In this document: one piece after another, positions 17,923-26,098 of the stretch
How the letters are laid out: the number at the start of each line of letters is the position of its first letter
Position numbering within the stretch: the stretch's first letter is position 1
NCBI GenBank assembly: GCA_017303575.1
Contig: JAFLCL010000013.1
Span: 1-64,000, forward strand
DNA length: 64,000 nt
From: Deltaproteobacteria bacterium
GTDB taxonomy: Bacteria > Myxococcota_A > Polyangia > Polyangiales > Sandaracinaceae
Reading direction: 5' to 3'
Translations under genes and position numbers: made by a program
The notes under the pieces: model-generated
Seen by the model: the letters and a program-made list of their open reading frames with translations, nothing else
What the model was told of the DNA's origin: nothing
The model's database searches: none

Positions 17923-18789
17923 ATGTCGCTCGTGTCCTTCGCTCGCTCGGCCCTCCTCCTCGGCCTGGTCACGCTCGCGCTCGCGCCCGGCTGCTCGTGT
18001 GGCAGCTCGCACTCACGCGACGACGCGGGGCCTTCGACCTCCGACGCTCCCCCCTCGCGCGCCGACGTAGGGACCACGGGCTCGGACGCCGGCACCGGCG
18101 CGTGCCCCAGCGGCATCGATCCGTGGAACCCCGAGAACCCGGCGAACGCGTGCAGCCCGGAGGGCAGCCGTTGCTCGAGCGGCGGCGGAAGCGCGTGCGG
18201 CTTCTACATGGGCTGCGAGTGTGAAGGCGGACGCTGGAGCTGCGTCGTCGCGGAGCCGGATCCCGCGTGCTGGTGCGGTCGTGAGCCGAGCCCCGGCAGC
18301 CCGTGCAACGAAGAGGGCGCGAGCTGCGGCGCATGCTGTCCGACGGCTGAGGATCCCGATCCGTTCGGCCCCTTCACGTGCGTCGCCGGGCAGTGGACGG
18401 AGAGCGACTGCCCCGCGGTCGAGTGCCCACCGATCGACCCGCCGCGGTGTCCCGCGGTGCGCGAGCTCGGCACGTCGTGCACGTACGAAGGCCAGACCTG
18501 CGGCGATCCGTGCTGCAGCGCGCAGACCTGCGTGGGTGGCGTGTGGATGCCCGGCCCCGAGGCCGATTGTCTCTGTGATCCCGCGAGCACCTTCACGTGC
18601 GGACGAGGCAGCTGCGGGCGCGGTACGGCGTGCGCGTCCACGTGCGGACCGGACGACGGCCTCGAGCACTTCTGCGAGCCGTTGCCCGCGGGCTGCACGA
18701 GCTGCGCGTGCATCGACCTCGAGCCGGGGCAGATCTGCGAGGACCGCGACGGCCACGTGTTCCTCAGCCAGAACGTGCTCTGCGGATGA
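17923..18789 (+). CDS. Cys-rich lipoprotein (paralogue of 49801-50523)
   Basis: A 288-residue probable lipoprotein with LTLALAPGCSC as lipobox region, a short Asp/Ser/Ala linker, then a Cys-rich body with many even-spaced pairs (CGFYMGCECEGGRW, EGASCGACC, GQTCGDPCCSAQTC, CACIDLEPGQIC). It ends with CEDRDGHVFLSQNVLCG. The last two thirds match the lipoprotein at 49801-50523 block by block (for example GQVCGDSCC and CEERDGHLYLYGGDC there). Cys are probably all in disulfides. Function unknown. It may be driven by the sigma-54-like site at 17892; no ribosome site is evident before the ATG. Confidence 0.8.
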   Translation: MSLVSFARSALLLGLVTLALAPGCSCGSSHSRDDAGPSTSDAPPSRADVGTTGSDAGTGACPSGIDPWNPENPANACSPEGSRCSSGGGSACGFYMGCECEGGRWSCVVAEPDPACWCGREPSPGSPCNEEGASCGACCPTAEDPDPFGPFTCVAGQWTESDCPAVECPPIDPPRCPAVRELGTSCTYEGQTCGDPCCSAQTCVGGVWMPGPEADCLCDPASTFTCGRGSCGRGTACASTCGPDDGLEHFCEPLPAGCTSCACIDLEPGQICEDRDGHVFLSQNVLCG

Positions 18790-18883
18790 TCGGTCGCTGA
18801 TCGTCGGATGACGACACGAGGCCGTTGCCCTACCTTCAGGCGCCGTCGGGACGAAGGACGTCACCGCCGCTGAAGGAGCCTGC

Positions 18884-19723
18884 ATGTCGAAGAAGCTTCC
18901 GCCCCGCGCGCGCTGCGCCGTCACCGGTGCAGGCGATGGCTTCGGTCGGGCCGTCGCGCTCGAGCTCGGCGCACGTGGCGCGCGCGTGCTCGTGAGCGAC
19001 ATCGACGAGGCGCGCGCGAAGGAGACGGCCGAGCTGCTCGGCAAGCGCGGCGTCGAGTCGCACGCGATGCGCGTGGACGTGTCGGATCCCGACGCCGTGG
19101 GCGCGATGGCCGAGCGTATGGACGAGCTGTGGGGCGGCGCCGACGTGCTCGTGAACAATGCGGGCATCGCCGTGGTGGGCGAGTTCGCGAAGATCCCGCT
19201 CGAGAAGTGGAAGCTCCAGATCGACATCAACCTCAACGGCGTGATCTACGGCTGCCACCACTTCGTCCCCCGTCTCCAGAAGGCGGGCGGCGGCTACATC
19301 CTCAACGTCGCCTCGAGCGCGGGCCTGCTCTCGGCGCCGATGATGTCGCCGTACAACGTGACCAAGGCGGGCGTGGTCGCGCTCTCGGAGACGCTCTACG
19401 CGGAGCTCGCGCCCTCGAAGATCCACGTGACCGCGCTCTGCCCCACGTTCTTCCGCACGAACATCCACACCCGCAAGCACGCCTTCGGCGGCGGTTCCGA
19501 CAAGGCCACCGACAAGCTCGTGACCGAGTCGAAGTGGAGCGCCGAGGAGATCGCGAAGCACGCGATCGACGGCCTCCTCTCGAACACGCTCTACGTGATC
19601 CCGCAGCTCGACGGGAAGGTCATGTGGCACACCAAGCGCGCCCTCGGTCAGCGCTTCTACCGAGGCCTCGGCTACCTCATCCAGAGCGGCCTGCTCGAGA
19701 AAGCCCGCACCTCCGGTCGTTGA
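18884..19723 (+). CDS. Short-chain dehydrogenase/reductase
   Basis: A 279-residue classical SDR. It has the NAD(P)-binding motif TGAGDGFGRA near residue 14, NNAG at 91-94, the catalytic Ser in NVASSAG (144/145) and YNVTK (Tyr157, Lys161). Asp39 in VSDIDEARAKE after beta-2 favours NAD(H) over NADP(H). An extended C-terminal region (about 200-279) with HTRKHAFGGGSDKATDKL and a hydrophobic YRGLGYLIQSGLLEK end resembles membrane-associated or lipid-substrate SDRs. A good ribosome site AAGGAG sits 5 bp before ATG 18884. It converges with the sigma factor gene. Substrate not predictable. Confidence 0.92.
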   Translation: MSKKLPPRARCAVTGAGDGFGRAVALELGARGARVLVSDIDEARAKETAELLGKRGVESHAMRVDVSDPDAVGAMAERMDELWGGADVLVNNAGIAVVGEFAKIPLEKWKLQIDINLNGVIYGCHHFVPRLQKAGGGYILNVASSAGLLSAPMMSPYNVTKAGVVALSETLYAELAPSKIHVTALCPTFFRTNIHTRKHAFGGGSDKATDKLVTESKWSAEEIAKHAIDGLLSNTLYVIPQLDGKVMWHTKRALGQRFYRGLGYLIQSGLLEKARTSGR

Positions 19724-19759
19724 CGCGAGGGCCTCGGTCTCGCTCGCAGGCGCGAGGGA

Positions 19760-19776
19760 GAGGTCTCGAGGACCTC
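19760..19776. terminator. Short inverted repeat between convergent genes
   Basis: Arms GAGGTC (19760-19765) and GACCTC (19771-19776) flank TCGAG in the 51-bp space between the convergent SDR and sigma-factor genes, overlapping the sigma-factor stop codon. It could act as a bidirectional terminator, but the stem is short and there is no U-run. Confidence 0.3.
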
Positions 19777-20626
19777 ACGCCGCGCGGGCCTCGGCCAGAT
19801 CGGCGAGCTGCTCGCGCAGCTTGCCGTGCGCACGCACCTCGAGCTGACGCGCGCGCTCGCGCGACACGCCGAGCGTGCGGCCGAGATCGGCGAGCGAAGG
19901 CTCTTCATCCTGCATGAAGCGCTGCTCGACGATGAAGCGCTCGCGCGGGTCGAGCTTCGCGAGCGCGTCGTGCAGGCGTCGGTGCGCGATCGAGCTCGCC
20001 TCTTCGTCGACCAAGCGGTGCTCGGGATCGGGCACCTCGCCCTCCATCGTGTCGAGCAACGTCGTCGCGGTCTCGCTGCCGATCGGCGCGTCCACCGACA
20101 CCGCGCGCAGATCGAGGTGGCTGATCATGTGCTCGATCCTCGCCTCGGTCGTGCCGAGCTTCTCGGCGAGGATGCGCGTGCGCTCCGCGCCGTCGATGCC
20201 TGCCTGCGCGAGCCGCGCGCGCTCGCGGCGCAGGCGGAAGAAGATCTTGGAGCGCATGGGCCCCGACCCGGCGCCGACGACGGCCGAGGCCCGCACGATG
20301 AGATCGAGGATGTAGGCGCGGATCCAGAAGCCCGCGTAGGTCACGAAGCGCGTGCCGCGGGTGGGGTCGAATTTCTTCGACGCGATCACGAGGCCCACGT
20401 TGCCCTCGGCCACGAGGTCTGCGAGTCGCACGCCCTTGCGCTGGTGCTGCACGGCCATCGCGACGACGAAGCGCAGGTTCGATCGCACGAGGTGGTCGCG
20501 CGCTCGCTCGTCGCCCGCCGCTGCCCGCACGGCGGTCTCGTGCTCTTCGTCTCGATCGAGGAGCGGGATGGCCCGCACGCGCTCGATGTAGCGAGAGAGT
20601 CCTCGGTCAGCCGAATCATGGCCCAT
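19775..20626 (-). CDS. RpoH-family alternative sigma factor
   Basis: A 283-residue sigma-70-family protein without region 1.1. Region 2 is clear: NLRFVVAMAVQHQRKGVRLA, DLVAEGNVGL, KKFDPTRGTRFVTYAGFWIR. The RpoH-like segment MRSKIFFRLRRERARLAQA follows, then region 3. Region 4 has LDPRERFIVEQRFM and the helix-turn-helix SLADLGRTLGVSRERARQLE. The IFFRLR box after region 2.4 and the length are typical of sigma-32-type factors, as in myxobacterial SigB/SigC-like proteins, so a role in stress or developmental gene expression is inferred. The upstream 195 bp is unusually AT-rich in patches. A group 2/3 sigma of another type is the main alternative. Confidence 0.9.
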   Translation of the reverse strand: MGHDSADRGLSRYIERVRAIPLLDRDEEHETAVRAAAGDERARDHLVRSNLRFVVAMAVQHQRKGVRLADLVAEGNVGLVIASKKFDPTRGTRFVTYAGFWIRAYILDLIVRASAVVGAGSGPMRSKIFFRLRRERARLAQAGIDGAERTRILAEKLGTTEARIEHMISHLDLRAVSVDAPIGSETATTLLDTMEGEVPDPEHRLVDEEASSIAHRRLHDALAKLDPRERFIVEQRFMQDEEPSLADLGRTLGVSRERARQLEVRAHGKLREQLADLAEARAA

Positions 20627-20821
20627 GCGACACCTCGTCCGTTCCGTCGAATCCGCGCGCCGCGCGGGGTGGAGGAACGGTGGATCGGGCGCCGTGTCGC
20701 GTCAAGATTTTTTCTGGACAGTCACCCCCACGCAACGAGATCTGTTGAGAAAACGCCCAGCATCGAGCGAGTCTTGCCGAGACAAAACCTGGACAGCCGG
20801 CGCGCCGGGCGTCCGGATCGG
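20627..20821. other. Spacer upstream of the sigma factor with paired CTGGACAG
   Basis: This 195-bp gap holds no gene. It has local A/T runs unusual for the window (ATTTTTT near 20708, GACAAAAC near 20783), each followed by CTGGACAG (20714-20721 and 20789-20796), in direct orientation 75 bp apart. It should contain the promoter of the minus-strand sigma factor. No consensus -35/-10 pair is convincing. Confidence 0.5.
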
Positions 20822-21319
20822 TCAGGGACTGAAGCCCACGAACGCCTGCATCACGACCATCCGCGCGATCCACTCCGCGCGCTCGGTGTCGATCGCCGTG
20901 TTGCGCAGGCTGAGGCGCGACACGCCACGGGACGGCGCTCGCACCCACACGTCCGCGCGGCCCTCCTCGGGGCGACAGTCGACGAGCACGATCGTGTCGA
21001 TCGGCGTCTCGGTGCGCACGACGCGCGTGGCTGCGTCGAGGTCGTCGGCGCGCCACTCGGTGATCGGCAGACCATCGTCTTCGTGCCCGGCGAGCTCACG
21101 CGTGCGATCGCCGCCGATGCGGTGCAGCGTCGTGTCCTCGTGACGGAGGATGCGCGTGATGTCGCGCATGCAGTCCGGCTGCGCGCTGGCGGGCGCCATG
21201 TTGACGAGCAGCACCTCGAGCTTGCGATCGCCCGCGCGCGCGACGAACGGCGAGGCGAGGGCGAGCGTCGCGAGGATCCCGGACGCGATCAGCAGCGGTG
21301 CACGGCACGTCTCGGTCAC
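20822..21319 (-). CDS. Small exported protein of unknown function
   Basis: A 165-residue protein starting at GTG 21319, which overlaps the upstream stop (GTGA). An N-terminal hydrophobic stretch, LLIASGILATLALASPFVARA, looks like a cleavable signal peptide (cleavage near ARA/GD). The mature part is alpha/beta with strands KLEVLLVNMAP and DTIVLVDCRP and an acidic region. It ends ARMVVMQAFVGFSP. No family is recognised. The overlap with the next lipoprotein and a similar size and alpha/beta style suggest a functional pair. It is followed by the RpoH-like gene 195 bp downstream. Confidence 0.7.
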   Translation of the reverse strand: MTETCRAPLLIASGILATLALASPFVARAGDRKLEVLLVNMAPASAQPDCMRDITRILRHEDTTLHRIGGDRTRELAGHEDDGLPITEWRADDLDAATRVVRTETPIDTIVLVDCRPEEGRADVWVRAPSRGVSRLSLRNTAIDTERAEWIARMVVMQAFVGFSP

Positions 21320-21963
21320 GACGGCCTCGCTGCGCGCACGAGCGAGATGAGCCAAGGCCAGAGCTGCTCGTCGGCGCCGCGCCACGCGGCGTCGTCGTCG
21401 ATGCGGAGCTCGGCGTAAGGCTCGCGCTCGCCTCGGCGGAACGCGATCACGCCGCCGAATCCGCGCGTCGCGCGCTGTCCACGATCGAGCTCGCGGTTGG
21501 GCGGGATCCGCACGAAGACGACGGTACCCACCTCGGTGAGGCTCGACGGCAGCGCGCTCTCTCGTCCTTCGCCGGCGAAGCGCGTCCGCGCGAAGCTCGC
21601 CTCCTCGTCGGTCGCCTCGCGTCGAATCGCGTCGATGCGCCGCATCTGCATGCGCTCGGCGACCACGTCGAGGAGACGCTCCTCGGAGCGCAGCAGCGGA
21701 TCGTCGTGCACGACGACGAGCACGACCTCGTGCGCGCCGAGGTCGGGCGCGGTGGCGGTGGCCTCGTCTTCCGTGCCTTCGTCGTCGCCGCCGTCGTCTT
21801 CGTCCTCGTCCTCGTCGATGGCGTCGTCGACGCCGTCGGTGGGCGCTGCGGGCTCGACAGCTTCCGCGAGGGGAGCCTCGGGCTCGGCGCTCGCCGCAGG
21901 CGCGTCCGTCGAGCCACAGCCGAGGAGCGTGGCCGTGATGCAGATCGCGAGGAGGCGGTGCAT
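21316..21963 (-). CDS. Acidic lipoprotein of unknown function
   Basis: A 215-residue probable lipoprotein; ATG 21963 gives the signal sequence LLAICITATLLGC. The Cys is followed by a very acidic, low-complexity linker (DAIDEDEDEDDGGDDEG, about 48-65), then an alpha/beta domain with VVLVVVHDDPLLRSEERLL, VGTVVFVRIPPN and FGGVIAFRRGEREPYAELRI. It ends WLISLVRAARPS. No family is recognised. Its stop is coupled by a 4-bp overlap to the exported protein downstream. An in-frame open stretch upstream to 22266 exists but is repeat-derived text without a signal sequence. Confidence 0.75.
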   Translation of the reverse strand: MHRLLAICITATLLGCGSTDAPAASAEPEAPLAEAVEPAAPTDGVDDAIDEDEDEDDGGDDEGTEDEATATAPDLGAHEVVLVVVHDDPLLRSEERLLDVVAERMQMRRIDAIRREATDEEASFARTRFAGEGRESALPSSLTEVGTVVFVRIPPNRELDRGQRATRGFGGVIAFRRGEREPYAELRIDDDAAWRGADEQLWPWLISLVRAARPS

Positions 21964-22072
21964 GCGCCGTGATCTATCCGCGCGTCGCCGCGAGGCCAAG
22001 CCCCGTGTCGGATCGGCGTGAGGGCGGTGGAATGGGATGAGTTTCTCCACGCCGCCCCGTACGCTCGACGTG

Positions 22073-23740
22073 ATGTCTCGCGGCGCCGCCTTGCTCGCTG
22101 CTTCGCTGTCGCTCGCGGGCTGCGGCCGACTCGGGTACGCGGCCTCGGACGCGAGCTCGTCCACCGACACGCTCGATGCGCCGGGCCTCGATGCGCCGGG
22201 CCTCGATGCGCCGGGCCTCGATGCGTTCGCCGAGCTCCCCGATGCGCCGGGTCTCGATGCCTTCACCGACGACGCGCCGGGCGCGCTCTCCCTCGTGTCG
22301 ATCGCGCCGAGCTACCTCGTGCCGAGCGGCGGTGAGATCGAGCTCACGCTCGCGGGGGACCTCACGGCGCTCGCGGTCACTGTCGATGGGGTGCCGTGTG
22401 GGTCCGTGCGGGTGATCGACCCGAGCCACGCGCGCTGCACGGCACCGCCGCACGCGCCCGACATCGTCGCCGTGATCGCGTCACGCCCCGACGGCGCGCT
22501 CACCGAGCCCGCGCAGCTCGCCTACGTCACGCTGGGTCCGCAGCAGATGGGCGGGCTGGACGACGATCGCACCTCCGGCATCGCCGTCGACGCGGACGGC
22601 AGCGTGTACCTCAGCGGTGGAACGACGGGCGCGCTCGATGGCGTGAATGCGGGCGACTTCGACGCGCTGCTCGTGAAGTACGACGCCGCGGGGCGCCTCG
22701 TGTGGACACGGCAGCTCGGCACCGCCGTGTGGGACTACGCGCGCGACGTCGCGATCGACGAGGGCACGGGGGACGTGCTGATCGTGGGCTACGGCGCGGG
22801 GGACATCGACGGTGATGGCGCGACCGCGGGGGGCACCGACGTGTACGTCGCGCGCTTCACGTCCGAGGGCACGCGGGTGTGGATCCGACAGATCGGCACG
22901 TCCGGCAACGACGAGTCGTGGGATCTCGCGGTCGACGCGAGCGGCAGCACTGTCGTGTCGATGTGGACCGATGGGGCGTTCGAGGGCGTGAACGCGGGCG
23001 GGCTCGACTACGCGATTGCGCGTCTGGCGCGCGACGGAACGCTCACGTGGGCACGTCAGGGCGGCACGAGCGCCGATGACCAGGGACACAGCATCGGTGT
23101 CGCGCGTGACGGCACAGCGTACGTCGTCGGCTACACGCGCGGCGTGCTCGAGCCCGGCGGGACGAACGCGGGCGAGACCGACCTCTTCGTCGCGCGCTAC
23201 GACGTGGACGGAACGCGCGTGTGGATCCGTCAGCGCGGCACGCCCGCGGCCGATCAAGCGTACGACGCGACCGTCGATGCGATCGGGCGCCCGTGGCTCG
23301 TCGGCGTGACCGACGGTGCCCTCGATGGTCAGCCGAGCGCGGGCAGCACCGACGTCTTCCTCATGCGCTTCTCGCGCGACGGCGACTGGCAGCTGACGCG
23401 CCAGCGAGGGTCGTCGGGCAACGAGATCACGTTCGGCGTGGCGGTCGACGGCTCGGGCCGCGCGTTCGTCTCCTGCAACGCGCCCATGAGCTTCGATGGT
23501 CAGCCCCATGCCGGCGGCGGCAACGACTACTGCGTGATCGCGTGGAACGACGATGGCAGCCACGCGTTCACGCGCATCGCGGGCTCGAGCGGCAGCGACT
23601 CGGCGTCGTCGATCGACCTCGCACCGAGCGGGCTCGTCTACGTGTCTCTCCTCACCGACGGATCGCTCGACGGCACGCCTGCGCGCGGCATGTCGGACGT
23701 CGCGGTGGCCAAGCTCGATCCCGCGAGCGGCTTCTTCTGA
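22073..23740 (+). CDS. Lipoprotein with SBBP-like beta-propeller repeats
   Basis: A 555-residue probable lipoprotein; LLAASLSLAGCG is the lipobox region. Then comes a repeated Asp-Ala-Pro-Gly-Leu linker (about 33-60), an IPT/TIG-like or Ig-like domain (about 75-150), and seven or so repeats of the SBBP type: D..G.VY..G...G.LDG.NAG..D..V.KYD..G...W.RQ.GT...D. These build a probable beta-propeller. Such proteins are common at the myxobacterial surface; binding partners are unknown. ATG 22037, 12 codons upstream, is an alternative start. It converges with the acetyltransferase gene, with 6 bp between stops. Confidence 0.85.
   Translation: MSRGAALLAASLSLAGCGRLGYAASDASSSTDTLDAPGLDAPGLDAPGLDAFAELPDAPGLDAFTDDAPGALSLVSIAPSYLVPSGGEIELTLAGDLTALAVTVDGVPCGSVRVIDPSHARCTAPPHAPDIVAVIASRPDGALTEPAQLAYVTLGPQQMGGLDDDRTSGIAVDADGSVYLSGGTTGALDGVNAGDFDALLVKYDAAGRLVWTRQLGTAVWDYARDVAIDEGTGDVLIVGYGAGDIDGDGATAGGTDVYVARFTSEGTRVWIRQIGTSGNDESWDLAVDASGSTVVSMWTDGAFEGVNAGGLDYAIARLARDGTLTWARQGGTSADDQGHSIGVARDGTAYVVGYTRGVLEPGGTNAGETDLFVARYDVDGTRVWIRQRGTPAADQAYDATVDAIGRPWLVGVTDGALDGQPSAGSTDVFLMRFSRDGDWQLTRQRGSSGNEITFGVAVDGSGRAFVSCNAPMSFDGQPHAGGGNDYCVIAWNDDGSHAFTRIAGSSGSDSASSIDLAPSGLVYVSLLTDGSLDGTPARGMSDVAVAKLDPASGFF
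22172..22225 (+). repeat. 15-bp in-frame tandem repeat
   Basis: The unit CTCGATGCGCCGGGC occurs 3.6 times and encodes the Leu-Asp-Ala-Pro-Gly linker of the lipoprotein. Because the unit is a multiple of three, copy-number change would lengthen the linker without breaking the frame. A degenerate extra unit follows near 22240. Confidence 0.9.
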
Positions 23741-23746
23741 TGACGA

Positions 23747-24595
23747 TCAGCCGAGCAGAGAGAGTCGCGGTCCGCCCAAGCGCGTCGCGGGGTCGAGAAC
23801 GATGCCGAACTCGCGCGCGAGACCGTCGATCAGCGCGGCGTGCGTCGTGTAGGTCTCGGTGACGGTCGACCCGTCCCGCGCCCGCCGTGTGAGCGTGTCG
23901 TCGACGAGCGTCAGGCGCCCGCTCTCGGTGGCCCGCGCCACGAGCAGCTGACTCTTGAACGTCGAGAGCGGGTGCGTGCTCGTGTACCAGTTGGCGACCA
24001 CGCGATCGATCGGTGGCATCTCCTCGAGCGTGAGCTCGCAGACGTCCTGCCACGCGTCGCCCAGGCGGATCTGATGGAACAGACGCGCGCTGGGGCTTCG
24101 TCGTTCGAGGCCGTCCCAGTCTCCGTCGGCGAGGAAGCGGCGTGGCTCGTGAGGCGTGGCCTGCTCTTGGTCGAGCACCAGGCGAACGGGACTGGTGAGC
24201 GACCACGCGCCCACGCCGGCGTCGACGATCCACGCCTCACCCTCGAGCTCGACGCGCAGGATGAGGTGCGTGCGAGGCGGCGTCATCTCGCGCGGCCGGT
24301 TCACGCGCACGCGGCCCGAGATCGGGCGCACCGCGTAGCCGAGGGCCTCCAGCACCGCGAGCAAGAGTCCGTTCTGCTCGAAGCAATAGCCTCCTCGCCG
24401 CCCGTGAACGAGCTTGGCCTCGAGGGCCTCGAGCTCGAGGAGGATGGGACGACCGAGGAGCACGTCGAGCGACTCGAACGGAATGCACGTGACGTGGGCG
24501 TGAGAGATCGCGCGCAGCGTCTCAAGGGTCGGCGTGCGAGCTCCTCGGTATCCGATGCGGGCGAAGTAGGCGTCGAGATCGATCGTGTGGGCCAC
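23747..24595 (-). CDS. Arylamine N-acetyltransferase
   Basis: A 282-residue NAT-family enzyme that transfers acetyl from acetyl-CoA to arylamines, hydrazines or a related natural substrate. The catalytic triad is visible: Cys71 in the signature RRGGYCFEQN, His110 in RTHLIL and Asp125 in IVDAGVG. IPFESLDVLLGR upstream of the Cys is also typical. Length is normal for bacterial NATs. Some homologues act in polyketide chain release; no biosynthetic genes lie near, so xenobiotic acetylation or an unknown role is as likely. It is the last gene of the long minus-strand run, separated from the SPFH genes by a repeat-filled spacer. Confidence 0.93.
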   Translation of the reverse strand: MAHTIDLDAYFARIGYRGARTPTLETLRAISHAHVTCIPFESLDVLLGRPILLELEALEAKLVHGRRGGYCFEQNGLLLAVLEALGYAVRPISGRVRVNRPREMTPPRTHLILRVELEGEAWIVDAGVGAWSLTSPVRLVLDQEQATPHEPRRFLADGDWDGLERRSPSARLFHQIRLGDAWQDVCELTLEEMPPIDRVVANWYTSTHPLSTFKSQLLVARATESGRLTLVDDTLTRRARDGSTVTETYTTHAALIDGLAREFGIVLDPATRLGGPRLSLLG

Positions 24596-24664
24596 GCCCC
24601 AGCATGGCTGCGCAGCCTCGGGTCGTCCCCGTCCACCCGCCGCGCGTGCGACGGTCCATCGACC

Positions 24665-24808
24665 CAGACAACTCAGCTACCCACCGCCCCCTGGGCGAGC
24701 CATCGAGATGAAACCAGTGGACGGGTCAGGCCGAAGGCCGAGGATGTTTGAGCATCGGCCCCCCCCCTCCGCCGCGGCCCGACTCGAAGCAAGGGGATTC
24801 TCGCTCTC
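24665..24808. repeat. Intergenic repeat, copy B (modules 2 and 1)
   Basis: The left part (24665-24727) is an inverted copy of 51477-51541: about 59 of 65 positions agree by eye, including TTTCATCTCGATGGCTCGCC on the minus strand. The right part (24727-24808) is module 1, shared with 5231-5290 and 31555-31640. The element ends at the stop codon of the SPFH gene (24809-24811), giving the context TGAGAGAGCGAGAA, identical to that after the thiolase stop. Confidence 0.85.
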
Positions 24809-26098
24809 TCAGCGACGCGTGGGCGGAGGCGGCGGAAGAGGCGTGCCTGGAGCCGCGAAGCGATCTTTCACGAGCTGTGGGACATCGATGCCGGTGGCCG
24901 CCTTGACCTGCTCGTTCGCCGCGACGAGCTGCGCGGCGAGGTTGCCGCCGCTGCTGCCGCCGTTGAGCACGGTGAGCTTGTCGATCCTCAGGTCGTTCAT
25001 GCTCTCGAGGACCTTCTGCATCGTGGGCACGAGCTTCTGCATGAGGAGCACGTCGCGGCCTGCCGTGCCGCTCGCGCGGTAGGTCACGGCGAGGTTCTTG
25101 AGCACCGTCGCGGTCGCGCGGCCCTGCTCGATGATCTTCGAGGCGTCGGCCTTGGCCAGCTGCTCTGCCTGCTGTCGCTGGGCCTCGGCGGGCTGGATGA
25201 TGTCGGCCTCGAGCTGCAGCTTCACCTGCTCGATGCGCGCGTCCTGCATCTGGATCTCGGCCTGCGTCTGCGCGACCTGCGCCTGCACCTCGGCCTGCTG
25301 CTCCGCGATCATCGCGCCGCGCTTGGTCTGCGCGTCCATCACACGGCGGTTGTTCTCCGCGCTGGCGACCTGGATCTGCGCGTTGAGCTTGCCGAGCTCG
25401 GCCTCCATCGTGTTGCGCCACTTCTGCTCGGCGGTCTGCGCCTTGGCCTGCGCCTCGGCGATCTGCGCGTTCCTTCGCACCTCGGCGGAGCGGGTTCGAC
25501 CGATCGAGTCGAGGTAGCCGACGTCGTCCGTCACGTTCTGGATCTTGAGCGTGTCGAGGACCAGGCCGAGGTTCGAGAGGTCGTGCTCGGCCTCCTCCGT
25601 GAGGCGATTCGCGAACGCCTCCTTGTCGGTGTTCACCTGCTCGGGCGTGAGGCTCGAGAGCACGCCGCGGAGGTTGCCCTCGAGCGTCTCGCGCGCGACC
25701 TCCATGATCTCGGCGCGCGACTTGCCGAGGAAGCGCTCGATCGTGTTGTGGATCAGCGGCTCCTCGCCCGGCACCTTGATGTTCGCGATGCCCTGCACCG
25801 TGAGCGGGATGCCGCCCTTGGAGTAGGCGCCCTTCACCTTGAGCTCGATGATCATGTTCGACAGATCCATCGAGTCCACGCTCTCGAAGAGCGGCACGCG
25901 CAGCGTGCGGCCGCCCTTCACGATGCGGTACGCGATCTTGCGACCGTCGGCCGTGGTGCGCGGCGAGGCACCCGAGAACACGAGCACTTCGTTGGGCGGG
26001 CAGACGTAGAGCACGTTGCGCACGAGGATCAGCGCCGCGAGCGCGGCGGCGGCCGCCAGCACCAACAGGATGAACAGCGGGAAGAGGATGCTCATCAT
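24809..26098 (-). CDS. SPFH/flotillin-family membrane protein
   Basis: A 429-residue flotillin-like protein. One N-terminal transmembrane helix (about 5-28, FPLFILLVLAAAAALAALIL) precedes VCPPNEVLVFSG, the start of the SPFH domain (about 30-210). A long coiled coil rich in Ala, Glu and Gln follows (about 215-330, e.g. EAQAKAQTAEQKWRNTMEAE), then the C-terminal oligomerisation region with VLLMQKLVPTMQKVLESMN. It ends in a Pro tract and TRR. Flotillins assemble ring-like scaffolds in ordered membrane domains. ATG 26098 overlaps the stop of the upstream paralogue (ATGA). Both genes probably form one complex with the NfeD-like protein upstream. Confidence 0.92.
   Translation of the reverse strand: MMSILFPLFILLVLAAAAALAALILVRNVLYVCPPNEVLVFSGASPRTTADGRKIAYRIVKGGRTLRVPLFESVDSMDLSNMIIELKVKGAYSKGGIPLTVQGIANIKVPGEEPLIHNTIERFLGKSRAEIMEVARETLEGNLRGVLSSLTPEQVNTDKEAFANRLTEEAEHDLSNLGLVLDTLKIQNVTDDVGYLDSIGRTRSAEVRRNAQIAEAQAKAQTAEQKWRNTMEAELGKLNAQIQVASAENNRRVMDAQTKRGAMIAEQQAEVQAQVAQTQAEIQMQDARIEQVKLQLEADIIQPAEAQRQQAEQLAKADASKIIEQGRATATVLKNLAVTYRASGTAGRDVLLMQKLVPTMQKVLESMNDLRIDKLTVLNGGSSGGNLAAQLVAANEQVKAATGIDVPQLVKDRFAAPGTPLPPPPPTRR

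Noticed and set aside
22172..22225. Possible CRISPR-like repeat
   Set aside because: It is a 15-bp in-frame tandem repeat inside a gene with no spacers.
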